Source of the DNA: Cryptomeria japonica
Lineage: Eukaryota; Streptophyta; Pinopsida; Cupressales; Cupressaceae
DNA length: 64,000 nt
Assembly: GCF_030272615.1 (NCBI RefSeq)
Contig: NC_081413.1
Span: forward strand, 562,782,510 to 562,846,509
Direction of reading: 5' to 3'
The position numbers and the translations under genes are program-made. Of the stretch, positions 35,416 to 47,260 are shown in pieces. The notes under the pieces are model-generated. The model saw only the letters and a program-made list of their open reading frames with translations, was not told the origin of the DNA and ran no database searches. Every line of letters begins with the position of its first letter. Position 1 is the first letter of the stretch.

Positions 35416-37430
35416 CTAGCTAGTTTTGAATGTTCCGGAAATAGATACAAGTCCAATCAATAAATGTGCAAAAGACTCTTTCTTATTTACCTCTATCGGT
35501 GTGGGTTTTCCCACCATATCCATGCATTCTTTCTTGTGTACACAGAGTGAATCCAAACAGGGACTCACCAAGCCTCTCAAACTTATGGCTCTTCTAATTA
35601 TTTTGTCTCTTTCCTTTTCAAGAGAAGAAATTTGGTTCTCCAAAGTCAAAATTTGACCATCAATTGATGTAGTCAATGAAATCAGTCCGTCAAAAGAGTT
35701 AGCAATATTTTTAATTTTCTCTTGGATCTCTTTTATCTTTTTATCTACATTTATTGTAAGTATTTCAGTGTTACAACATACCCTATATATAAATTTGTAC
35801 ATTGTTTCAAATAATTTTCTATTAGGATTAGCTTCTCCTCAACCTTTTTCTTCTATGTTTCAATTATCTGATCAAAAGCAGCTCTCTTAGCCTGAGTAAA
35901 TCTTTCTAGTGCTTGTCGGTTTGAGATTCGTTGTAAGGATTGAAAATCTTTTGATATGTTCTCAGTGATTATCTTAAGCTTGCCAGACGGGCTTGCTTCA
36001 TTTTCAATCTTACACTCTGGGACCAATCTATGTAGAACAGTGATTGACTGATCTATAATCCATTTATCTGTGGATCACTCCTTCATCATTTTTTGTGTAG
36101 ACATCATCATCAGTTCAGTGGGACTCATATTTGTGATGGTTTTCTTTTCTACCTGAGAAGTCCCAATTGACAATAATGATGGACCAACACTCTATTCTCT
36201 ATCGGATTCTCTTGTTTTCTCCTTTGATGTTTTATCCTTTATAACCTCCTCACTTTCATCAATGGCTTCGCCACTTGGTGTAGTCGGTGTAACTGTTGGT
36301 TCCTTTGTAGGAACAAAAACCTCAACCTGTATATTTGTATCCGGAGGATAATTATCCTCAATATTAGTATCTTGTACAATGTTAGCTTGTTCATTCTCAA
36401 TATTAACTAGTATTTCAGTATTTTTCTGTACATCTATATTTACTGGTGGCTAAATTTACACTATCTTAATATTTTTTCAGAACTGAGAGTGAAGTACCCA
36501 TAATCTCCTTTCCTTTTCCTTTAACCGGGGTATCTACAGTTTCTTTCTTGGTTTCCGGTGAAGTAAAGAATCCTTTGTTTTCTCCCAAAAATTTAATCCA
36601 TGCTTTTTGAGTTTCCTTTATTAATTCATTCACTCTCCCTAGCATTAGGCTAGTTATCCTATGTTTGCTATTAAAAAAAATTTATCTGTTGCCTCAATTG
36701 TCGTTTCCATTTTGTTTGGGGCTATAGTAACATAGATAGATAATAGTTCTTGAAATTTAATGTGTTTATCTTCTTGCATAGTCGATAATCTTCTAGCATC
36801 CAATATGTTATATAACTCAACTGGTATTTGATTTTCTATCTCTATTAAAGCTTTCTTATAAATATCCAAGTATAGTAGGATTTCTTCCTCTACCTCTCTC
36901 TTTTCATCATTCTTTAAGTTTTCATAATAAAATTGAACATTCTTTAACATGATATCTTTAGTGATTTCATCTACCAATTCTACACAAGTTTTAGGTAAAA
37001 CCTTACCAGAATCAGTGTCATTCTTCTTTTTCCTCTTAGTAGTACCAGATGCAGCTGCAGGTGTAGCTTTAGGTGCTTGCTTTTGTGTCGGTATCTTGAT
37101 TGTGACCTTCCTAGTTAGTTGCTTCTTTGCTTATGCCTTTGTTTCCTCTTATTTCTTCCTAACAACACTTTTGAATGCTAACAATGTGTAATCCTCTGAT
37201 TCATATTTTGCAATAACATGCTCAATATGAACTTCCAGATGCTAACGGTGTGCCCACATGCTACAACAATGATCTCCATCCACCAAGTCTTGAACATGAT
37301 CATCAACAACATTTTGAAACTCTACCAGAATCTGCACCAACACCACTTATACAATTCATCAAAGATCTCCACCAAAAGCTTTGTCATTGAAACCCTCATC
37401 GGAACCAAAAACCAAGCTTCTAGGCAAGCA
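35416..37430 (-). pseudogene. Long unrecognised ORF inside a Copia-type LTR element
   Basis: A minus-strand reading of roughly 670 codons runs from about 37430 to a stop at 35416, with a few stops and at least one shift. Visible pieces in order are GSDEGFNDKAFGGD, VVDDHVQDLVDGDHC, the Lys/Ala-rich KKQLTRKVTIKIPTQKQ, VDEITKDIMLKNVQFYYEN (36977 onwards), DDEKREVEE-like helical sequence, DTNIQVEVFVPTKEPT and a low-complexity acidic or Thr/Pro linker, then coiled-coil-like QILTLENQISSLEKERDK. No gag zinc knuckle, protease, integrase or RT block is visible. The reading sits between a polypurine tract and the expected 5' end of an element with one surviving LTR. I infer a non-autonomous element carrying its own unknown protein. 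A captured host gene is the alternative. Confidence 0.5.
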
Positions 37431-37689
37431 GGATAGCATCCAATCATGAGACCAAAACCATCTGACCAAATATGAGCCTTGAGTATCATGAATGAGCCAA
37501 TTCCATCACCAAACTATATCGGAGCCTATCGGATCATGTTGGATCCAAGTTAACCAAAAAATAGTCAACCTATTGGGACCAAAAGGGTGTTGGTAAAGCA
37601 ACCAGACAGCTAGTGTTGGCATCAATGACAAAGCATCGATGAAACACATAATCAATTCCACCAAATGGCCAATAGGCTTTAGGGGATAA

Positions 37690-39460
37690 ACTTGTTTGGA
37701 GGATTTATGAGGACCATGGTAAATTGTAGAGTACGGTGACTCAAGCCAAGTACCTCCAAAACAACATTGATTACCTTTTTGATAAGGAGATCTCCCTCAC
37801 CCCTAGTTCAAGAATCTGTAATTTCCTAAGCCATTGCAAGAAGCCTATTTTTCCTAAATATAGATGGTGCATTGGAGATGCTAGTAAAACATACATCTAG
37901 AAGGAAAGGTTGGTATGGTGTTCTAGAAGATGTTCCCCATTTCAGACATTTGTTAAGGTGTTTTGAAACCATCAAGGGGATCTTGTTCAAAAACTACATT
38001 GCGGACCAACCCCAAGGAAGAAGATGGGGCTTACTCATAGCTCTGGTGAATGAGCTGACACAAGAGTACAATGATATTTAGTTTGAATTGGAGAAGTGAG
38101 CATTGTTTGCCCTTGCGAGAGAAGACATAACATGTTTTTGGGGATAAAGGCAATCTCCAAGTATCTATCAAAACCATTTTTAGAGATCATTTATGCAACT
38201 TTGTTAAGATCGATTGGGCTACAAATCACCTATTATTTAAATGAGTGAATTTATTTGGATTTTTGGTCATTGAAGGGCTCTCACATGGGATAGTCTTAGG
38301 TTGATGGTCCAAGAGGGGTCATCTATGTGTTATGTGAAAATCCTGTGAAGAGGAAAATGACCATCTTTTCCTACATTAATGTTTTGCCTAGAAGCTTTGG
38401 TTCACTTTTATTTCAAGATGGAATTCAGCTTGGCCTCTCCCTAAGAGAATCACTCAATTCTTGGAAATTTGGCATTTAAATATTTAAAGTTTGGTGGAAT
38501 ATATAGATCGAGAGGGATAAGAGGGTCTTCTAGAATAAACATAGAGGCTTGGAGTTGATTTGGGATATGATCAAGAGCTCTATAGTGGAGATTAGGTAAA
38601 TCTAGAAGAGCAGTAATAGAGAAATTCATAGCAGTGGGAAGGTTTGGGGGGACGCTTGGCCTCATTTCCCTTGGTTTAAAATTCATCATATGATTGCAAG
38701 TAGATGACCCCTAATATTTCACATTGGCTTTTCCCTTATTATAGTTGGATTAAATTCAACTTTGATAGGGTTTCTAAATATAATCCTACTCTAGTGGGTG
38801 GGGGATGCATGTTTAGGGATAATAAAGGACAACCAATTGGTACTTTCATTGTGCACCTCAAGACAAATTCAAATAATAAAGTAGAGGCTCATGCATTGTT
38901 GTGGGGGCTCATGATTGCAAGAGAGAAAGGATGGAAGAATCTATTGATTGAAAGTGATTTCAGTTTGATCATCAAATATTTGGAGGGGTGAAAATTGGAA
39001 GAATGGAGATTAGAGGCCCTTCTGTATAGTCCAAAATGGGTGATTATGGAGATTGAGTAGGTGAATATTTCCCATATCAAAAGATCATGCAACAAAGCTC
39101 CTGATTGGATGGCCAATTCCCAAGCATAATTAGAAATAAAGGATGGAATATAGGGGAAACAATGGTAGAGTGAGTACCCTTATCCATTCATCAAGATATT
39201 GTAGGAAGGCATTCTTGACACCCCTATTGGGAATCTCAAAAGGTATCCCCTAGATAAAACTTAGGTTGTTCCTGGGATATTTTTGGTTGTTGGTTGGGTT
39301 TTTGGTTTTTGATAATGTGCTTTGTGTTTTTATTGGCTATCTTTTTCTTGTGACCATTTGCCTTTGAGTGTTGCATCTAGATTCTTGGCTTCTTTGGGAT
39401 TTTTATGGTAATGGATTGACTTGTACTCATTATCCTATTTTGATTAGTAAACTTAAAAGA
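37690..39460 (+). pseudogene. LINE ORF2 3' half: zf-RVT and RNase H domains, with 3' tail
   Basis: KYLQNNIDYLFDKEI and KKPIFPKYRWCIGDASKTYI begin the post-RT region. A zf-RVT-like knuckle follows at about 38314-38400 (GHLCVM, KSCEEENDHLFLH). At 38750-39120 comes an RNase H domain: WIKFNFDRVSKYNP (for LNFDGASKGNP), GGGCMFRDNKGQPIG, NNKVEAHALLWGL, LLIESDFSLIIKYLEG, and CNKAPDWMAN. The first catalytic Asp and the Glu of VEAHAL are kept. It ends in a T/G-rich 3' tail near 39280-39460, as plant LINEs do. Stops and shifts are frequent. The RT itself is absent, so this is a 5'-truncated, decayed insertion in the opposite orientation to the LINE at 41306. Confidence 0.75.
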
Positions 39461-40818
39461 GAAAGTGTGACAATTAGTTACACTAATAGTTTTTAGGCCT
39501 TTATGCTGACTATACATGAATTCAAACATCTAATCCTCTCAATAAAGACTAGTGAGACTCTAATAGTTAGCCACATCCACTCAAACACTACTACTGATCA
39601 TATTACTATTCATACAATATAGACTCACTAGAGACAAGAATACATTACTTATTCTAGTAGTATTACTTATAAAATTAATTATTAATAGCTACGCCTATAA
39701 TTATACACAAAATATATTTGAAGATATCATTCTTTATGAGCCATGAGATCAAGTGTTCAATATTAATGTAAAACATCCATAAATTTTATAGATTCATAAG
39801 GAATATACCGGTTATCTAAGGCTATGCTAGGACAATAACGAGTTATAGTTCTAATTAGGGTAATAGTGAGTTATAGTTAATTTAGGAACTTTATGCATAA
39901 TTATAATAACAATAATAAATTTTTAATTTAATGTGTATCTATTACTAGAACAAATAGAATTATTTATAGTTTGCACACTACAGATGAATGTATCATACAT
40001 TGATCTCCACAAGAAGGGAATGTTTACTTGTTAAATTCATCATGCTTGATTTCACTAGTAATTATATATCAAATGATTCATAATCGCATAATTTAGCAAA
40101 TTTATCTTGCTAAAACATAAAGTAAAAATCTCCAAATCCATTCAATTGATGTCTTTGATGACTAGCACTACAACAGAATTTAAAATTAAAACTAAAAAAA
40201 TTAATTCAATAAACTCTAAAGATTAATGAAAATTTACCTATATATTAAATTGGTTTAAATTAAGAAATTTAGTGGTGAAATCCCACAAAATGGTTTGAAT
40301 ATGTAATGATCTATACGAATAGGGTTGTAAAACCTATTTTAGTTTATATATAATTTCTTAGCTATAGAAATAGCATAAGGTGTTGGTGATCTAGCAATAT
40401 TTAGTTAAGTCCAAAATAGGATCATATTATGGTAAAGCATTATGTAATATTTTATTAATTAAAAGTTGTCATGTTTTACTATAAAGATCATTCTAACATG
40501 GAAAATATATATACCTAGTGTTGGAGAAGATACTTACATTGTAATGAAAAATGATTAAAACATATTCTAACTCTATTGAAAGAGAGGGAAATGCAAGTAT
40601 CTATAATATTTGAATCTATTTGGTGGATGATAGAAACTACATAGGGTATGTGCTAATATAGGGTAAGGTTATATAAAAAAATTATATTTGGTATTAGTTA
40701 ATAGAGTATGTGCTAATGTAAGGTAAGGTAATAAGTTGTAATTAGAAGTTTTAAAATTTCAAACAGAATATAATGACATAATATTAGCTAATATACTAAA
40801 TGGATTACATAGGATAGG
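39461..40818. other. No gene seen; AT-rich sequence
   Basis: Very AT-rich, with no reading frame or element landmark I can support. Two related strings, GAGTATGTGCTAATGTAAGG and GGGTATGTGCTAATATAGGG, occur near 40638 and 40707. Confidence 0.5.
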
Positions 40819-41305
40819 ATAGGAATACCTAATAGAATAGATATGCAGTTACATGGTGAAGTGTATATATGTGTTTTTTCTCTTTTCATTGCTCATGGAT
40901 CCTTTTGCTTTTTCTTTTTCTTCTACTTTCAGTAATCAATATATTAATCTTGATCTTCAATATTAGTAAAGTAATTCATGGTTTTATTTTGCTATATTCT
41001 CAAATACTTACTAGTTTTTAATACAAGAGTTAAAGGTATTGTGGTGTCCATTACTGGTGATTATTTTTCATCTTATATTATATTATTATTTTGATATGGT
41101 GTCATTTGCGGGAACTTATGGGTAAAAGCACAAATTTGTGTCACACTTTTATAAAGGAAATGACTAATGCTAATTCAACTTTTTAATTTGAATCTAGAAA
41201 GTGAAATATATGTTTTGAATTTTGAAATGATATAAACTAATAAAATGTATATTTTTTTGTGTATTTTACATTTGTAATTGTTTTCAAAATTCAAAAATTA
41301 TTTTA
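40819..41305. repeat. Left copy of a 487-bp direct repeat flanking the LINE composite
   Basis: It aligns over its full length with 56090..56574, with differences of roughly 6-7 percent by eye. It ends exactly where LINE 3' sequence begins. It contains TGGTGTCATTTGCGGGAAC at 41097-41115. Confidence 0.85.
41097..41115 (+). other. Possible gypsy primer-binding site (tRNA-Asp-like)
   Basis: TGGTGTCATTTGCGGGAAC resembles TGGCGCCGTTGCCGGGGA, the tRNA-Asp-type primer site found next to the 5' LTR of Athila/Tat-like gypsy elements. Three of the differences are C-to-T or G-to-A. The counterpart is at 56366-56384. If correct, the repeat is the junction of an old 5' LTR and its leader. Confidence 0.35.
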
Positions 41306-41519
41306 TACATTTTTTTTATATTGCATATAAGGAGTAAACTGATACAAAAACTTATCTTTATCAGTATCTAGCTGTTTACAGCTATGTGTACATATGGATC
41401 ACAGATCCAAAAACTATTAGTGACTATGCATATATCTAAAAAAAACTAGTCTATAATATGAAGTATCCAGATCACATGGGTATGCTAATACTATGGAGTA
41501 GCCAGATCACATCTTCTCA

Positions 41520-44500
41520 TGGTCCTGAAAGGCCTCCATCCAATTCGTCCACCCCAAAGGGCCTTCCATCCATACTGCCTGCTTTCCCTCAAGTAACTGG
41601 TTTAGCATCTGAATATGCTCCAACACTGGGTCTCTAGCTTTCCCAATCTTAACCCCAAGACTCTCCAATGTTGTATCAATGGACTTGTGCTCCCCTATGG
41701 CCCGCCTCTATTTATACCCATTCTCTAACTCGTGTATGAACATCTTGGCTTGTCCATCTTTAAGGAATCTAAGGAATTTGTTCTTCTCTATCTTCATTGT
41801 AACAGATACCTACAAAAAGATGCAATGGAGAGTGAGTACATGAAATGACTCAGTAAGGGCCCTAGCTTTACCTTGGAACTTATCTTCATTTCTAATTTTC
41901 TAGATATGCCATAAAATCTCAGTAGATAGAATATTTAAAAATAGGTTAGTATCATTTTTCAAACCCTTAATGTACCCAGTGAGAACATCTAAGATAAGAA
42001 TCTAATTAGGAATATAAATACCAAACAACCAGATTTCTCTAGAAATATTACACTCAAAACAAATGTGCCTAACAGACTCAGGCACTCTACACACATTATA
42101 GATATCACTTTTATTATGATCTTTTATGAAAGGAACCCTGTTAATAATCATCAGTCATCTAAAAAAAAATTCTTAGGAGTGGTAGGACTGCTCCAAAACT
42201 GTGTGAATATATTCTACCACTATTTTATAGAGAAATCTGCATACCACAAAGTGTTAGCATACTTTATAATAGATTCATCATACAAGAGGTTATTATAGAC
42301 ATTAATAGCTTTAACATTGTAAATAGAAATATTATTATTCCAAATAAGATCAGCGCACCTTTCATTATTCATATTAAAACTTTTAGATAATTGCAGATCA
42401 GCACACGCATACTTCACCATATTGTAGGTTCTCTTTTGGGAAACCTAAAGATCATATCTAACTCTAAGGGTATCCTAGTTAATAAGCCTATCATTCTCAA
42501 TAATATCTTTAAAGCAGAAAATGTCTTTAATGGCCCAAGCTCTAGCATAGCAACCTTGAGTAAGCGCGAGAGGTTTAGATGAGTGGAAAACGTTCCACCA
42601 GATAGACCTCTCCCCATGAATGTGGTCATTTTTGTTGGCCCTACTATTGGTGATGTAAGGTCTAATACTTTCCCAATATTTCCAACTAGACTTAAAGACA
42701 CATGAACCCTACACCGAGATTGAAAATCCTCCAACCACTAGGTCACAAAAGGGTAAAGATTTCTAGGATTTATCCTTCTTAGGAACAACTCTCATGATGT
42801 TTTTTCTAACCAAGACTTTCCACAATTCACTTCCTTCAAATGCCTAGAAGATCCATTTTGTAGCAAGAGAAACCCTTTGGATTCTCAGGTCTTTTAGTCC
42901 AAGCCCTCCCAGACTCTTCTCAATGTGGCACCACCCCCACTTAACAGAGTGCGTCTTCTTATTTCCTTTTCCATCGGACCATAAGAACTTCCTTATGCTT
43001 TCTGTATTTTCAAGATTTGATAGTCAGAGAACATTCAAACAAAGGAGTAGTAAATGCTATATAAAGATAAAATCTTTTGACAAACTTGCACTCTACCAGC
43101 AAGCGATAGATATCTATTATTCCACTTATTGAGCTTCTTGTCAATTTTACGTCTAACCCATACCCACATATCCTTGAGAGAGGGGAGGATTGAGAAGGGT
43201 ATCCCCAAGTATCTGACAATCTTATTAGTCCCCCCCACTAGATTCCAAACTGATGTAACCATTCTGGAGGTTCCTGTCTCCACCCAAGCAAGGTAGATTT
43301 AGCATGAGAGATTTTTGCCCCTGAAATTTTACCTAAGAACTTGATTTTTCATTCTAGTGCTTCCATGTTTTTCTTGGTAAGCTCAACAAAAAGTGCAATG
43401 CCATCTGCAAATTGAGTATTGATCAATTCTGACCCATCAGGAAGCGCAACACCTCCTATTTTTGGGGATATGGTGTAGTCTCTTAATATGTAGTATAGAG
43501 CATCAAAAGAAATAATGAATAGCACAAGGGAAAGAGGGCATCCATGTCTAATAGACCTACTGAGTTTAATGACTTGATTGAGAGAGACATTAATCTCCAC
43601 CTATGCTGAAGCGTATTTAAGGAGAAGCTTCACCCATTTACAATATTCCATAGGAAATCCAAAGGGCTCTAGCATCATCAAAATAAATTCCCATTCAACC
43701 CTGTTATAAGCCTTCTCAAAGTCTAAACGAAACATGGCCACATTCTGCCTGGAAACATTAGCCCAATCCATCACCTCCCAACTAGTAGTTATATTCTCGA
43801 GGATGAATCTTCCCTTAATGAACCCTATTTGAGTGGGACATATGAATTTTGGCAACACATTCTCAAGCTTGACTGTAAGTACTCTTATCAGAATTTTATA
43901 TGACACATTGAGGAGTGTAATGGGTCTCCATTTTTTTATGAGTGACTTATCCCCCTCTTTGGGTAATAGCTTAATAATCCCTTTATTAATAAATTCTCCT
44001 AGGGAACCATTCCCATAAGCCTCAGTGTATATCTCATGGATGTCTTGGAAAATCCATTCCCCCTTATCTTTCTAAAACTCAACAGGCAATCCATTCAGGA
44101 CCGGTGCCTTATCATTGCTAAGTTTTCTAATAGCATTTTTCACTTCACCCACAGGAATAGTTTTTCTCAAAGATTGTGAGTCCTCCTCTATAATTCTATT
44201 GGGAATAATTGTTCTGCATTTCTCTCTGGCTTCTTGAGACTTTGGGGAATCTTTTGAGGAGAAGAGTCCTTTGTATAAAAGGAAAAATGCCTCTTTAATA
44301 TCTTCTACTTCCATTACCTCTTTGTTGTCAACCCAGATCCTATCAATCTTTTCTTTGGTTTGTTTCTATTTAAGAAAATTGAAGAAGAATTTAGACCCTT
44401 TGTCACTAAATTGCATCCACTAGCTTCGAGCCCTGATCATTGCACATCTAGTCTTAATGTTTTGGTGGCTCCTCAAAGCATCTCTAGCCTGAGAAACTAT

Positions 44501-45542
44501 GTTGGATAGTTCAACTTTGCTCGGGTTTTTTTGGACATCTACTTCACACCGATACAGTTCATCGGCAAGTGTTTTCTCCTATGATCTATAATATTTAGCT
44601 TTTTTCTACCCAATATTGTGAAGAAGGTTCTGCCAACTCTTAACGTTTTGGTTCCATCTATTGATATGGGATTGTAAATCCTTGTTTCCTTTGTTGAGTA
44701 GTCTAATAATTTTAATGGCGACCAACACATATGGATCCTTAAGAAGATGGATGTTGAGGATGAATTTATTTCCTTCTTTCCGTTGCTTGGCTCGAGAGTC
44801 TTTGAACCTTATTAGAGAAACCACAAGGTGATGATTAGAGAGTGAAACTGGCCATACTGTCACAACATTACCTTGATCATCCGGTGTAAAGGAGAATTGT
44901 TCTCTGTCTACATAAAACCTAGCCAATCTATAATAAATTCTATGTTTACCTCTCTGGTAATTGCACCAAGTAAACCATATTCCTTTCGCAGTCTTCTTCT
45001 TACCAAGTAGGGGGGTCAAAGAGCTTCTTACAATTCTTCATCCTTTCCCAATGAATTTTCTTGGCTCCTTTCCATTCCATAGCTACACCACCACATTTAT
45101 CCTCATGGATTTCAATCATGTTGAAGTCTCCCCGAATAATCCACAGAATTTTGGGGAGGGAGGAAATCAAATCCCATAATTCGGTCCTTTCCCTATAATC
45201 ATTGGCAACATAAATTGAGCACACTCCTATGAGAACATTGTAAATATTAAGTGAGGCCCAAACTACTTTGTTATATGGTGAGCACCCTTGATTAACAATG
45301 TGATCTTTCCATTTGGGGTTGATGAGTAACCCAAATCCCCCTCTCCCTTTATCATGGTCCGAACAAATCTTAATAGAGCCTTTCCAGATGAATTCCAAAT
45401 TAACCTCCAAAATAAAATTAACTGCTTTGAATTCTTGTAACATGATGACATCTAAATCTTTATATAGGTTAACAAACTTTCTAACTATATGTTTCCTATC
45501 TAGTGATTCTAGACCTCTAATATTCGATGAAATGCACTTCAT
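41520..45542 (-). pseudogene. LINE ORF2: endonuclease, reverse transcriptase, zf-RVT
   Basis: The Met at 45542 starts an AP-endonuclease-like domain: MKCISSNIRGL (metal-site Asn), MLQEFKA (Glu), IIRGDFNMIE (Asp/Asn). The last block reads LSNHHLVV where SDHH is expected, so the catalytic Asp is lost. RT lies at 44314-43349: NDKAPVLNGLPVEF (for DKAPGPDG), TQIGFIKGRFI, MFRLDFEKAYNRVEW (AYDRVEW expected), SIRHGCPLSLVLF (RQGDPLSP type) and NTQFADGIALFVE, in which the catalytic FADD is now FADG. A zf-RVT-like segment at about 42140-42010 (VCRVPESVRHICFEC) is followed by an unusual C-terminal stretch to about 41520 (FLRFLKDGQAKMFIHELE). Frame changes occur near 45010, 44330 and 43340. Confidence 0.8.
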
Positions 45543-45656
45543 CGTAACTAAATGAGAGACTATTACTCTTTATCAATCTTAAAATTGTTAAAACACCTCA
45601 AGAGATCTAAATCCTCTCTTCTGTTTTCCTTCTATTGGATGATGCCTTATTCTTGG

Positions 45657-47097
45657 TGATGGTATGATGAAAGAATAAGTATCTGGTAGAATACTGACAA
45701 GGGAAGTGAATCAATATATTGAAAAACTAATACAAAGTTCTCAAACTCAACCTGAGTCAAGATCAATATTCATAAGAATACTTGGCATCAACCGTTTTAC
45801 CTGTTGTGACAACTTTAATAGTAAACAACTTCAATCTTGTGAATATCAGCAATGCTTAATCATAACTCAACATATTCATCTCTCAATGCTTCTACTTAAC
45901 AAGCCTTATCAGAGATTAACCAAATCAACAAATAATATCACAACCACAAAATCATTCACCACTTGAAACAAATGTTTATATGTGGAAAACCCAAATAGGT
46001 AAAAACCATGGTGAGATGAGACTCACAAGGATAGCTATCTGAACTCTTTCAAAATTTGCCCTCTTAGGAGCCAAATCCTATTAGAGCTTTACAATAAGTC
46101 TTGTTAAGAACTAATTCTGGTTAAGAATCACCAAGTTAAGGGATTTACAAATATGCCTTGTCAGGAGCACAATACCCTGTTAGGAGTAACCTCGCTGGAG
46201 GATTTAAGAGTCCAAGCTAATGGACCACCTTGTTAGAGGATATAATCAGTAACCAAGCTTGTTAGAGCTTACCCGGTTAAGGGATTTAACTTCTGCTATA
46301 ATTATTAGAAAACAATAGTTTTGTTGATCTGTCTGAATAGCACTACTTTTTCTTGATCAGATCCTTCTATAACCTTCATTCTACCTTCACTCAAAGTGCA
46401 GATCCATTCACCGATTTGGCAACTATACACTTAATAGGTTTTCTACCAACCTTGCTAACAACCTTAACAAACAAATTCATCTACCTTAAATAGAAATCAA
46501 TTAGCTTGGTAACATAGCAAAAACCTAATTATCATCATAGAGATTACAAACAAGTCGGTACAATCTTCACTTTTAGAAATCATGACAATCTCTTCACATC
46601 TTTAAAGACAAATTCAACTGCTCCATGATCACCTCTCTATTGGACTTTGTAACTCATCATGTGTTGTACATTAGATGAAATCCACTTTACTCCTTCCCTA
46701 GACAAGGACAAACATGCCAAAACAATTTGACTATCTCCTTAATCAAATGATCACACGTGTCTCCATCATTACCGCTTATGAGATAATAAACCATCAAACT
46801 TGGTCAATTAGGGTTTAACAGCTGATAGGGTTTACCGGTTACATTACATAGAAAGGTTTAAGCCTTTACACCGGTTCACCTCACAAACTTAACATTAATG
46901 TTTACAAAATCTTCCACAAATCTCTTCTTACCGATTACTAGCCAATATCAAAAACAACAATATCAGCAATAACATGAATACCATTTACCGGTTCAATTGA
47001 GATTGGTGAATAGGAATCCTATTTTACATTACCAAGTATTCACTTTGCTCTATATGTCTTCATCCTGCCACTGGTTTAATTCTTCTCCCCAATCACA
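45657..47097 (-). repeat. 3' LTR of the nested Copia
   Basis: It aligns with 51219..52584 up to about 47000. Its inner end does not: the last 90 or so bases differ entirely from the matching end of the 5' LTR, and a second polypurine-like string, GGGGAGAAGAATTA, lies within them. The right limit is therefore uncertain. The LTR also has about 28 bases (near 46232-46260) that the 5' LTR lacks. Confidence 0.8.
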
Positions 47098-47260
47098 TAA
47101 TTCTTCTCCCCCTTTGATAGCAATGCCAAAGTGAAAGTAAAATGTGCAATTTTGACCTCATTGTAATGTTGATGCTCCCCCTGTGTAATACATCCACTAC
47201 TTCATCAATCCATATAAGATTCTACAATTGGTTCAAGGACTGAGGCAATCAGCATCATGC

